A stretch of DNA of 7,796 nucleotides from Rhodospirillaceae bacterium (GCA_030151865.1 JASLCK010000191.1:1-7796), one strand, 5' to 3'; numbered from the stretch's first letter, positions 1 to 6,989 are shown. Notes: generated by a model from the letters alone, not told the origin. Program-made: numbers and translations.

Positions 1-22
1 GAATAAGAGGGGGACCGCAATC

Positions 23-1099
23 ATGACTCAGACCGCTTTGCGTCTGGTGGACAAGGATACCATGGACAAGCAGAAAGCTCTGGATGCCGCCCTCTCTCAG
101 ATCGAGCGCGCTTTCGGGAAAGGCTCCATCATGCGGATGGGCCAGCGCGAAGTGGTCGAGGTGGATACCGTTTCCACCGGCTCTTTGGGTTTGGATATCG
201 GGCTTGGCATCGGCGGCCTGCCGCGTGGACGCATCATCGAAATTTATGGGCCGGAAAGCTCGGGTAAGACCACGCTGACCCTGCATGTGATTGCCGAAGC
301 CCAGAAGAAGGGCGGTACCTGCGCCTTCATCGACGCCGAACATGCGCTGGACCCGGTCTATGCCCGCAAGCTGGGTGTCAATCTGGATGAGTTATTGATT
401 TCGCAGCCCGATGCCGGTGAACAGGCGTTGGAAATCGCCGACACCCTGGTGCGTTCGGGAGCCATCGACGTGCTGGTGGTCGACTCGGTCGCCGCCTTGG
501 TGCCGCGCGCCGAACTGGAAGGCGAAATGGGCGACAGTCATGTCGGCTTGCAGGCCCGCCTGATGAGCCAGGCGTTGCGCAAGCTGACCGCCACCGTATC
601 CAAGTCGCGCTGCATGGTCATCTTCATCAACCAGATCCGTATGAAGATTGGCGTGATGTTCGGCAGCCCGGAAACCACCACCGGCGGCAATGCGCTGAAG
701 TTCTATTCCTCGGTTCGTCTGGATATCCGTCGTATCGGCGCCATCAAGGATAAGGACGAAGTGGTCGGCAACCAGACCCGCGTCAAGGTGGTCAAGAACA
801 AGTTGGCCCCGCCGTTCAAGGTGGTGGACTTCGACATCATGTATGGCGAAGGCATCTCGAAGATGGGCGAACTGATCGATTTGGGCGTCAAGGCCGGGAT
901 CGTTGAGAAGTCAGGGGCTTGGTTTTCGTACAATTCTCAGCGTATTGGCCAGGGGCGCGAGAACAGCAAGACCTTCCTGCGGGAAAATCCAGCCGTTGCC
1001 GCCGAGATCGAAGCGACGATCCGTCAGAACGCAGGCATTCTGTCCGATGCTTTGGCGGGTGGTCCCGGCGACCAGGATGGCCTGCCGGTGGAAGAATAG
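23..1099 (+). CDS. recA: RecA recombinase (complete)
   Basis: RecA forms ATP-dependent filaments on single-stranded DNA, catalyses homologous pairing and strand exchange, and as a co-protease triggers LexA self-cleavage in the SOS response. The 358-residue protein has the usual family length. Visible landmarks are the N-terminal helix region (about 1-35), the Walker A loop GPESSGKTT (76-84), the Walker B strand VLVVDS (150-155), the L1 loop around EGEMGDSHVG (166-175), the L2 DNA-binding loop from INQIRMKIG to TTTGGNALKF (202-227), and a C-terminal domain ending in an acidic tail (PVEE). The start at ATG 23 is backed by a purine-rich GGGGGA about 8 bases upstream and by the TALRLVDKDTMDKQKAL N-terminus typical of alphaproteobacterial RecA; an internal ATG at 62 would remove it. 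Only 22 bases of upstream sequence are present, so no SOS box can be judged. Nothing is truncated or odd. Confidence 0.98.
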   Translation: MTQTALRLVDKDTMDKQKALDAALSQIERAFGKGSIMRMGQREVVEVDTVSTGSLGLDIGLGIGGLPRGRIIEIYGPESSGKTTLTLHVIAEAQKKGGTCAFIDAEHALDPVYARKLGVNLDELLISQPDAGEQALEIADTLVRSGAIDVLVVDSVAALVPRAELEGEMGDSHVGLQARLMSQALRKLTATVSKSRCMVIFINQIRMKIGVMFGSPETTTGGNALKFYSSVRLDIRRIGAIKDKDEVVGNQTRVKVVKNKLAPPFKVVDFDIMYGEGISKMGELIDLGVKAGIVEKSGAWFSYNSQRIGQGRENSKTFLRENPAVAAEIEATIRQNAGILSDALAGGPGDQDGLPVEE

Positions 1100-1109
1100 A
1101 ACAGCGTTG

Positions 1110-1145
1110 TTATCAACCGATGTTATATGAGTAAACGGTTGGTAA
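1110..1145 (+). terminator. Weak hairpin just downstream of recA
   Basis: TTATCAACCG (1110-1119) pairs with CGGTTGGTAA (1136-1145), ten pairs including one G-U, across a 16-base loop. The tail TCTTTGTTG is only moderately T-rich. It starts 11 bases after the recA stop codon, so it may be a weak terminator or an mRNA 3'-end structure. The stem is AT-rich at its base and the loop is large, so confidence is low. Confidence 0.35.
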
Positions 1146-1243
1146 TCTTTGTTGTGATGTAAACAGGGGCTACGGTTTTTCCGTGTCTTCTGTCGTGGTT
1201 CTCCCCAATGGGGGGATTAACTGCCAGGAAAAGTTAAAATTGT

Positions 1244-1282
1244 ATGGGGTCTCGTCTGAATGGACGGGGCCCCATGTCTTTT
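1244..1282 (+). terminator. Probable intrinsic terminator (13-bp stem)
   Basis: The arm 1244-1256 (ATGGGGTCTCGTC) pairs along its full length with 1263-1275 (GACGGGGCCCCAT), with two G-U wobbles and a 6-base TGAATG loop. It is followed by GTCTTTTG. The stem is strong on the plus strand. On the minus strand the two wobbles become A-C mismatches, so the plus-strand RNA is the better folder. It lies about 145 bases after the recA stop codon, so it may end a long recA 3' UTR or a separate small transcript. Confidence 0.55.
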
Positions 1283-1552
1283 GAAGGTGTTGCGGGCGTA
1301 TGCAGCATCCTTTTCCGTCCCTCGGTATTAGGTAAAACGTAGTTTTGCAAACCTTTGGTTCTTAGGTTTATGCAGACCTTATACCCCCCTATATGCAAAT
1401 CGCGTTGTAACAACATCTTACGCGGTCTTCCTTATCCAAAAGCCGATGTTTGAAAAGGGATTAACCCGGTAAGCCGGTTGATCCGACTAATGGGCGAGAA
1501 TACGCTTAATTTCAGCAAGGAATTACGGTACCCCGGGCAGAAGGAGGGGCAA

Positions 1553-2011
1553 ATGCTGCACAAAAAGATACTGCATGTGATCGACGCGGTTTCCGTCGCT
1601 GCTGGTCTTTCATTGGCTGTGACCGGCGTCATGGACTTCTCGTCCGCCAATGCGGCCATTCTCGATGGGCAGCCTCTGTCGAGCCAGTGGCTGCAACCGA
1701 TGTTGGTTCTACTGGGCTTTGTTCTGCTGACCTTTCCGCTCAGCCGTCGTCTGGCCTATCACTCGATGCTGAACCCGGCCAACGTCGCCGAATGCCACGA
1801 AGTGGGGCAGGCGCTGGAACGGATTGCCCTGATGCAGCGTGTGCAGGCCGGCAATCTTTATGCCCTGGATTTGGATGACGCCGCTTTGCAGCGTGCCTTC
1901 GATGGTCCGCAAGGCCTGTGGACGTGGTTGCGCCCGGCCTACGAAGATCCGGCTCTGCGCCGCCAAATTCATCCCGACCTGCTGCGTCGGCTGGAACAGA
2001 CCGCACATTAA
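1553..2011 (+). CDS. Two-helix membrane protein, paralog 1, unknown function
   Basis: I do not recognise this family. The 152-residue protein begins with a short basic segment (HKK, 3-5), followed by a hydrophobic helix (about 8-27), a loop of some 20 residues, a second helix (about 48-64) and then Arg65-Arg66, so the N- and C-termini should both be cytosolic by the positive-inside rule. The remaining ~85 residues form a soluble, probably helical domain with RVQAGNLY (96-103), LWTWL (122-126) and ALRRQIHPD (134-142). The start at ATG 1553 is set by an excellent AAGGAGG (1541-1547) five bases upstream; an in-frame upstream extension to 1478 is not needed. The next gene is a clear paralog: I count 39 identities over 82 ungapped residues of the C-terminal domain. 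A strong terminator follows 22 bases after the stop. It sits between recA and alaS, but nothing ties it to DNA repair or tRNA charging. Confidence 0.85.
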   Translation: MLHKKILHVIDAVSVAAGLSLAVTGVMDFSSANAAILDGQPLSSQWLQPMLVLLGFVLLTFPLSRRLAYHSMLNPANVAECHEVGQALERIALMQRVQAGNLYALDLDDAALQRAFDGPQGLWTWLRPAYEDPALRRQIHPDLLRRLEQTAH

Positions 2012-2033
2012 AGTAACGCGTGCGTTTTAGAGC

Positions 2034-2065
2034 AAAGCCAGGGTGGAAACGCCCTGGCTTTTTTT
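2034..2065 (+). terminator. Strong intrinsic terminator after membrane paralog 1
   Basis: AAAGCCAGGGTG (2034-2045) pairs with CGCCCTGGCTTT (2050-2061) across a GAAA tetraloop, with one G-U pair, and runs into seven T residues (2059-2065). This is a textbook Rho-independent terminator. It implies that the downstream paralog is transcribed from its own promoter. Confidence 0.92.
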
Positions 2066-2334
2066 GTCGCAGTAAGATGGGCGGAAAAATTTCTCAACCA
2101 GACTGTAAAAAATAACAGGATGATTTCGCATCTGCGAAAAAGAGTCTGCGATTCCAAATCCTTCGGACGTTCTCTTGAAAAACGGCGCAAATAGCAGCCT
2201 GTCTTGTCACTATCCTTTCTCTTTAAAGGGGAAAGTCGTCCGCGCAAAATCCCCCAAAAATAAGACGGTTTCCTGCGAGGCGAGGGTGTCGGCAGAGAAA
2301 TCGTCTATCGGGCGGAGAGATGGAGGACATGAGG
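2066..2334. other. Intergenic region between the two membrane paralogs
   Basis: About 270 bases separate the terminator of paralog 1 from paralog 2. The region is AT-richer than the genes and contains a perfect 7+2+7 inverted repeat, TTTCGCA-TC-TGCGAAA (2124-2139), with no T tail, so it looks more like a protein-binding site or RNA structure than a terminator. A promoter for the downstream gene is expected here because of the upstream terminator, but no convincing -35/-10 pair was found by eye. A plus-strand frame starting near 2175 has no supported start and overlaps paralog 2 in another frame; I do not treat it as a gene. Confidence 0.4.
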
Positions 2335-2793
2335 ATGGTCAGAATCGTTCATGTGATTGAAGTGATTGCTGTCGTGCTGGGACTGTTCATCCTGACCGCG
2401 ACCCTCGTCAACTTATCGGTGGCCGAAGCGGCGGGCGTGCCCGATCTGTTGGTGCGCGACAGTCATACGTTGTGGGGTGGGGCCGGTTTGTTCCTGACCA
2501 CGCTGCCGGTGACGCGCCGGGTTGCGCAGCATATCTTCCTGGACGATGCCGGGGTTTGCGAATTCCAGGAAATGACCACGGCCATGCGCCGTATCGGCCT
2601 GCAAAACCGGGTTCAGGCTACCAACCTTTATCTGGCCGGTCTGCCGGATGAAAGCTGGCGCAAGGTGTTCGCCGATGATCGCGACCTGTGGGCCTGGTTG
2701 GGCGAAGCTTACGGGGATGAGGCGCTGCGCCGTCAGATGCATCCTGATGTGGCGATGCGCACCGGCCGTGCCGCCCCCGCACTTTTGCAATAA
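2335..2793 (+). CDS. Two-helix membrane protein, paralog 2, unknown function
   Basis: This is the tandem paralog of the preceding membrane gene, also 152 residues if started here, and unrecognised. It has a first hydrophobic helix (about 4-28), a short external loop containing AEAA, a second helix (about 45-60), then Arg61-Arg62 and the same cytosolic domain: NRVQATNLY (91-99), LWAWL (118-122) and ALRRQMHPD (130-138). The C-terminal tail (GRAAPALLQ) is not shared. Three in-frame ATGs compete, at 2320, 2329 and 2335. I chose 2335 because GGAGG (2322-2326) lies 8 bases upstream; 2329 would align best with the methionine of paralog 1, so the exact start is unsure by up to five codons. The gene has its own terminator and is separated from paralog 1 by a strong terminator, so it is probably expressed independently. 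The moderate divergence suggests an old duplication with possible specialisation. Confidence 0.84.
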   Translation: MVRIVHVIEVIAVVLGLFILTATLVNLSVAEAAGVPDLLVRDSHTLWGGAGLFLTTLPVTRRVAQHIFLDDAGVCEFQEMTTAMRRIGLQNRVQATNLYLAGLPDESWRKVFADDRDLWAWLGEAYGDEALRRQMHPDVAMRTGRAAPALLQ

Positions 2794-2807
2794 AGAGCGC
2801 TTTTTCG

Positions 2808-2845
2808 GAAGACCCCGGAGTATCGCCTTCGGGGTCTTCGCTTTT
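2808..2845 (+). terminator. Intrinsic terminator after membrane paralog 2
   Basis: GAAGACCCCG (2808-2817) pairs perfectly with CGGGGTCTTC (2830-2839) across a 12-base loop whose ends can add a few more pairs. It is followed by GCTTTTCG, a short T run. It starts 15 bases after the stop codon. The stem is strong and the tail modest. Confidence 0.78.
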
Positions 2846-2917
2846 CGCGGGCGGCGAAATCACTTGGATTTCTGGACACCCGGCATAGGGCTTGTTAAAA
2901 GATCGGGTTCCGGATTT

Positions 2918-2960
2918 GACGGCCCCCGGAATGCTTTGAACCGATTTGGGCTGGGCCGTC
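2918..2960 (+). promoter_or_regulatory. Stem-loop in the alaS leader
   Basis: GACGGCCC (2918-2925) is the exact reverse complement of GGGCCGTC (2953-2960), extendable by two T-G wobbles, with a 27-base loop. It ends 21 bases before the alaS ATG and leaves the weak ribosome-binding sequence (around 2971-2978) exposed. The loop contains a minimal start-stop frame, ATG CTT TGA (2931-2939). A regulatory role is inference only. Confidence 0.3.
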
Positions 2961-2981
2961 GGCGCGAGCACGAAGAAGATT

Positions 2982-5615
2982 ATGCAGACAGCCAACGATA
3001 TTCGCCGCACGTTCCTCGACTTCTTCGCCAAGAATGGCCACGAGATCGTGCCGTCCAGCCCCCTGGTGCCCCGCAACGATCCCACCTTGATGTTCACGAA
3101 CGCGGGCATGGTCCAGTTCAAGAACGTCTTCACGGGTATGGAAAAGCGGCCCTATTCGCGCGCTACCACCTCGCAGAAATGCGTGCGTGCGGGTGGCAAG
3201 CACAACGATCTGGACAATGTCGGCTATACGGCCCGTCACCACACCTTCTTTGAAATGCTGGGCAATTTCTCGTTCGGCGATTACTTCAAGGAAGGCGCCA
3301 TCGACATGGCGTGGCGTCTGATCACCAAGGAATACGGCCTGACGCCGGAACGCCTGCTGGTCACCGTCTATCACACCGACGACGAAGCTTTTAATCTGTG
3401 GCGCAAGATCGCGGGCTTGCCGGAAAGCCGGATCATCCGCATTCCCACCCATGATAATTTCTGGGCCATGGGCGATACCGGCCCTTGCGGTCCCTGCTCG
3501 GAAATCTTCTTCGATCACGGCGACAAGATTCCCGGCGGCCCGCCCGGCAGCCCCGACCAGGACGGTGACCGGTTCATCGAAATCTGGAATCTGGTGTTCA
3601 TGCAGTACGAACAGGTGACGCCCGATCAGCGCGTCAACCTGCCGCGTCCCAGCATCGACACCGGCATGGGCCTGGAACGTCTGGCCGCTGTGCTGCAAGG
3701 CAAGCACGACAATTACGATGTCGATCTGATGCGTTCGCTGATTCTGGCTTCCGCCGATGCGTCGGGGGCCGATGCCGATGGCGCGCACCGCGTCTCGCAT
3801 CGCGTGATCGCCGATCATCTGCGCTCGTCCAGCTTCCTGATCGCCGACGGCGTGCTGCCGTCGAACGAAGGCCGTGGTTATGTGCTGCGCCGTATCATGC
3901 GCCGCGCCATGCGCCACGCTCACCTGATGGGCTGCCAGGATCCGCTGCTGTGGCGTCTGGTTCCCGCGCTGGTCAAGCAGATGGGCGACGCCTATCCCGA
4001 ACTGGTGCGTGCTCAGCCGTTGATCACCGAAACCCTGAAGCTGGAAGAAAGCCGCTTCAAGCAGACTCTGGATCGCGGCCTGAAGCTGCTGGACGAGGAA
4101 ACCGGCAAGCTGGTGCAGGGCGCCAGCCTGGACGGCGAAGTGGCCTTCAAGCTGTACGACACCTATGGTTTCCCGCTTGATCTGACCCAGGACGCGCTGA
4201 AAAGCCGCGGTATCGGCGTCGATGTGGATGGCTTTAACTCCGCCATGGACCGTCAGCGCGCCGAAGCCCGCAAGGCTTGGGCCGGTTCGGGCGAAGCCGC
4301 CACCGAAGCGGTGTGGTTTGAAACCCGCGAAACCGTCGGGGCCAGCGAATTCCTGGGGTATGACGCCCAGGAGGCCGAGGGCAAGATCGTCGCCTTGCTG
4401 GTGGACGGCAAGCCCGTCAAGACCGCCAAGGTCGGCGACAAGGTGGCGGTGATCGCCAATCAGACCCCGTTCTACGGCGAATCGGGCGGTCAGATGGGCG
4501 ATACCGGCGTGATCATCACCGCCAACAAGGGCCGTGTGACCGTCAGCGACACCCATAAGAAGCTGGGTGATCTGATCGTGCATTTCGGCACCGTCGAGGA
4601 AGGCCAGGTGGCCATCGAGGACTTTGCCGAATTCAAGATCGACATTACCCGCCGCGACGCCCTGCGCGCCCACCATTCGGCGACCCACCTTTTGCATGCG
4701 GCCCTGCGCAACACGCTGGGCGAACATGTGACCCAGAAGGGCTCGCTGGTCGGTCCCGATCGTCTGCGCTTTGACATCAGCCAGCCGCGTGGTCTGTCGG
4801 CCGAGGAAATTCGTCAGGTGGAGGATCAGGTTAATGTCCAGATCCGCGCCAACCGCACGGTGACCACCCGTCTGATGACCCCCGACGCCGCCATCGAGGC
4901 CGGAGCCATGGCGCTGTTTGGCGAAAAGTATGGTGACGAAGTGCGTGTCGTTTCCATGGGCGATGACGGGGCGATGTTCTCGGTCGAACTGTGCGGCGGC
5001 ACCCATGTGCGCCGCACCGGCGATATCGGTTTGTTCAAGATCCTGTCGGAAAGCGCCGTCGCCGCTGGCGTGCGCCGTATCGAAGCGGTGGTCGGTGCTG
5101 CCGCCGAAGTCTGGGTTGAAGAGCAGGCCGGTCTGCTGGCCCGTCTGGCCGACACCCTGAAGGCTCAGCCCGCCGAACTGCCTGCCCGTGTTGCTGCGTT
5201 GGTGGAAGACCGCCGCAAGCTGGAACGCGAACTGGCCGATGTGCGTCGTCAGATGGCGACCGGCGGCGGTGCGGCTTCGGCCAATAAGAGCGTGGCGGGT
5301 ATCACCCTGGCGGCCCGCAAGCTGGATGGCGTGCCCGCCAAGGACCTGAAGGGCATGGCCGATGAGATCAAGAAGCAGATCGGCTCGGGCGTGGTTGCCC
5401 TGGTTGGTCTGGCCGACGGCAAGGTGTCGCTGGTGGTCGGTGTCACCGACGATCTGACCAGTCGCTTCTCGGCGGTTGATCTGGTGCGCGCCGGGTCGGA
5501 AGCCGTGGGCGGTAAGGGCGGCGGCGGTCGTCCCGACATGGCCCAGGCGGGCGGTTCCGATGTGACCAAGGCCGATGACGCCCTGGCCGCCATCGAAGCG
5601 GCTTTGTCGGCCTGA
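2982..5615 (+). CDS. alaS: Alanyl-tRNA synthetase (complete)
   Basis: AlaRS is the class II enzyme that charges tRNA-Ala with alanine in the cytosol and hydrolyses mischarged Ser- and Gly-tRNA-Ala. The 877-residue length is typical of bacteria. The N-terminal catalytic domain (about 1-245) includes GNFSFGDYFK (94-103) and the motif 3 segment DTGMGLERL (226-234). The tRNA-recognition region follows (about 250-460). The editing domain (about 490-710) keeps its metal-binding residues His565 and His569 (HSATH) plus Cys671 and His675 (CGGTH). The C-terminal C-Ala domain follows a charged helical stretch (about 740-760) and carries the glycine-rich GGKGGGGRPDMAQAGG (843-858). ATG 2982 gives the family-standard N-terminus; an upstream in-frame TTG at 2946 would add 12 unsupported residues. 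The ribosome-binding sequence is weak (GAAGAAG). A terminator on each side suggests a single-gene transcript. No key residue is missing. Confidence 0.98.
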   Translation: MQTANDIRRTFLDFFAKNGHEIVPSSPLVPRNDPTLMFTNAGMVQFKNVFTGMEKRPYSRATTSQKCVRAGGKHNDLDNVGYTARHHTFFEMLGNFSFGDYFKEGAIDMAWRLITKEYGLTPERLLVTVYHTDDEAFNLWRKIAGLPESRIIRIPTHDNFWAMGDTGPCGPCSEIFFDHGDKIPGGPPGSPDQDGDRFIEIWNLVFMQYEQVTPDQRVNLPRPSIDTGMGLERLAAVLQGKHDNYDVDLMRSLILASADASGADADGAHRVSHRVIADHLRSSSFLIADGVLPSNEGRGYVLRRIMRRAMRHAHLMGCQDPLLWRLVPALVKQMGDAYPELVRAQPLITETLKLEESRFKQTLDRGLKLLDEETGKLVQGASLDGEVAFKLYDTYGFPLDLTQDALKSRGIGVDVDGFNSAMDRQRAEARKAWAGSGEAATEAVWFETRETVGASEFLGYDAQEAEGKIVALLVDGKPVKTAKVGDKVAVIANQTPFYGESGGQMGDTGVIITANKGRVTVSDTHKKLGDLIVHFGTVEEGQVAIEDFAEFKIDITRRDALRAHHSATHLLHAALRNTLGEHVTQKGSLVGPDRLRFDISQPRGLSAEEIRQVEDQVNVQIRANRTVTTRLMTPDAAIEAGAMALFGEKYGDEVRVVSMGDDGAMFSVELCGGTHVRRTGDIGLFKILSESAVAAGVRRIEAVVGAAAEVWVEEQAGLLARLADTLKAQPAELPARVAALVEDRRKLERELADVRRQMATGGGAASANKSVAGITLAARKLDGVPAKDLKGMADEIKKQIGSGVVALVGLADGKVSLVVGVTDDLTSRFSAVDLVRAGSEAVGGKGGGGRPDMAQAGGSDVTKADDALAAIEAALSA

Positions 5616-5642
5616 TCCTAAGACTTTCTGCTTAGAAAGAAG

Positions 5643-5678
5643 TCCCCCGTCCCCTGCGGACGGGGGATTTTTCTTTTT
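5643..5678 (+). terminator. Strong intrinsic terminator after alaS
   Basis: TCCCCCGTCC (5643-5652) pairs with GGACGGGGGA (5658-5667) over a 5-base loop and runs straight into TTTTTCTTTTT (5668-5678). A smaller hairpin, CTTTCT-GCTT-AGAAAG (5624-5639), lies just upstream. The pair begins within 10 to 30 bases of the alaS stop codon. Confidence 0.93.
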
Positions 5679-5782
5679 ATTTTCTGAGACTTTCGGGCCG
5701 GTTGTGCCTGTTTGCAGTTCGGTTCATCATAGAGATACCGGCAATGAGCCTTTGCGTCATTGTCCGGCGGGAGTGTCGCGCC

Positions 5783-6973
5783 ATGGCCACCACATCCGCC
5801 AAGACCAGAATCCTGCTGGTGGAAGACAATCCAGATGCCGTGCTGCTGGTGCGGATGCTGCTGGGCGCGCGGGACCCTGGCGATAGCGGCGATGCGCGGG
5901 TGCCGTCTCTGGCCCATGCCGACTGCTTGGCGGCGGGGTTGGAACTGCTGTCGTGGAACGTCTTTGACCTGATTCTGCTCAATCCGTTTTTACCAGATAG
6001 CGATGGCGTGGCTTCGGTCGTTCGTATCGGCGAATCCACGCGCTTGCCGATCCTGGTGCTGACAGACCGCGATGATCCGGCCCTGGCCGTGCAGGCCTTG
6101 GAAGCCGGGGCCGATGATGTGCTGTTCCTAGACGAAATCGATAAGAAGGCACTGCGCCGGTCGGTACGCTCTGCCGTGGCCCGCTGTCAGGCCCGTCAGA
6201 AATTAGTGGCGGCGAAGGAGGAGGCGGAACGTCTGAGCCGCGACCAGATTAAGGTCTTGGATTATCTGGGGGATGAGGCGGCGCGCATCCTGCATTTGAT
6301 TCTGGCAGCGTCTGATCGGCTGGAACGGCAGGAAGGTCAGTTGCTTGATCAGATCGGTGGAGCCGCCAGCTTGGCCGACATCCGCCACAACGCCCACAAT
6401 CTGCAAGCCATGGCCGAGGATTTGCGCGACCTGTCGCGCCTGCAGGGTCAGCGCCTGCATCTGGATGAACAGAAATGCGATCTGGCGGCTTTGGCCCATG
6501 ATGCCGTGGTGGCCTGTAAAGGGCGGGCGCAAGCCAATGGCCTGATCTTGGCGCTGGATATCGCTCCGGCCTTGCCCAAGGTGCTGGTCGATCCGGCCCG
6601 CCTGCGCCAAGCCTTGGACCGGGTGTTGGACAACGCCTTGAAATTCACCCCGCCCGGCGGGCGCATCGGCGTGCGGGTGGCCGCGACCTTAAGCGGCGGT
6701 ACCGAAATCATCATCAGCGACAGCGGTGTCGGTTTTGCCAATCAGGACAAAGCCCTGCTGGTCAAGCCATTCGGGCGGGTCGAGCGGGGTGGCCGTCGTC
6801 CTGGCGAGGGGCCTGGCCTGGGTTTGGCCTTGGCGGCGGCCTTGATGCAGGGGCATGGCGGCAGATTGGGGCTGGCCTCAACCTCCAGCGGAGGGGCTAG
6901 TGTCACCTTGAGTTTGCCGGACATCCGCACCCAGGCCCAAGCCACAGGGCAATACCCTGTGGAGGCTGGATAA
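5783..6973 (+). CDS. Degenerate receiver / histidine kinase-like signalling protein
   Basis: A cytosolic, 396-residue two-part protein. Residues about 8-130 fold like a response-regulator receiver: the acidic pair Glu14-Asp15 and Thr94 are present, but the phosphoacceptor position reads LLNPFLPD, giving Asn67 in place of Asp, and the conserved Lys after GADD (109-112) is replaced (VLFL, 113-116). A charged linker helix (about 135-157) leads to a dimerisation-like segment where the expected SHE of the H-box reads GDE, so Asp164 replaces the His. The ATPase domain (about 265-380) keeps the second N-box Asn284 (DNALKFTP), the G1 box DSGVG (313-317) and the G2 box GPGLGL (343-348), although the first N-box Asn appears as Arg280. 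It probably binds ATP but may not phosphorylate in the normal way. The start is chosen at ATG 5783 for GGGAG (5769-5773), 9 bases upstream, and because the receiver begins there; ATG 5744 is an alternative. No cognate partner gene is adjacent. Confidence 0.87.
   Translation: MATTSAKTRILLVEDNPDAVLLVRMLLGARDPGDSGDARVPSLAHADCLAAGLELLSWNVFDLILLNPFLPDSDGVASVVRIGESTRLPILVLTDRDDPALAVQALEAGADDVLFLDEIDKKALRRSVRSAVARCQARQKLVAAKEEAERLSRDQIKVLDYLGDEAARILHLILAASDRLERQEGQLLDQIGGAASLADIRHNAHNLQAMAEDLRDLSRLQGQRLHLDEQKCDLAALAHDAVVACKGRAQANGLILALDIAPALPKVLVDPARLRQALDRVLDNALKFTPPGGRIGVRVAATLSGGTEIIISDSGVGFANQDKALLVKPFGRVERGGRRPGEGPGLGLALAAALMQGHGGRLGLASTSSGGASVTLSLPDIRTQAQATGQYPVEAG
6942..6962 (+). other. Perfect hairpin at the 3' end of the signalling gene
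   Basis: CCACAGGG (6942-6949) and CCCTGTGG (6955-6962) form an 8-base-pair stem around a CAATA loop, ending 8 bases before the stop codon. There is no T run directly after it; the nearest is the TTTTT at 6991-6995. It may be a weak termination or mRNA 3'-end stabilising structure. Coding constraint may also explain it. Confidence 0.35.
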
Positions 6974-6989
6974 AATCCCGAAATAAGAA

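Larger units (their letters stand above)
1100..1552. other. Long intergenic region between recA and first membrane paralog
   Basis: About 450 bases without a convincing gene and visibly richer in A and T than the flanking genes. It holds a weak hairpin just after recA (1110-1145), a short CCCC-AAT-GGGG inverted repeat (about 1203-1213), a strong hairpin with a T-rich tail (1244-1282), a small ATGC-A-GCAT palindrome (1300-1308) and an 11-base palindrome GTTGTAACAAC (1404-1414). Possible -10-like hexamers (TATACC near 1380, TATATG at 1390) sit about 160-170 bases before the next start codon but lack a good -35 partner. A 60-codon minus-strand reading frame (1234-1416) runs through the hairpin and has no supported start. 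The size would allow a small RNA or a long 5' leader, but I see nothing that proves either. Confidence 0.5.

Noticed and set aside
1234..1416. 60-codon minus-strand frame in the recA downstream gap
   Set aside because: It runs through the strong hairpin at 1244-1275, has no good ribosome-binding site and encodes nothing recognisable.
1100..2981. Alphaproteobacterial SOS boxes (GTTC-N7-GTTC or GAAC-N7-GAAC) before the membrane paralogs or alaS
   Set aside because: I checked the GTTC and GAAC occurrences I could find in the intergenic stretches and none has a partner at the right spacing, so a link of these genes to SOS through recA is not supported.
2618..3253. Overlapping frames on both strands across the paralog 2 end and the alaS start
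   Set aside because: They cross a terminator and the well-supported ends of two genes; the translations lack family features.
2895..5006. 703-codon open frame on the minus strand antisense to alaS
   Set aside because: It mirrors the strong third-position codon bias of alaS, its translation has low-complexity His/Gln/Gly/Ala composition with no recognisable domain, and the alaS frame is certain.
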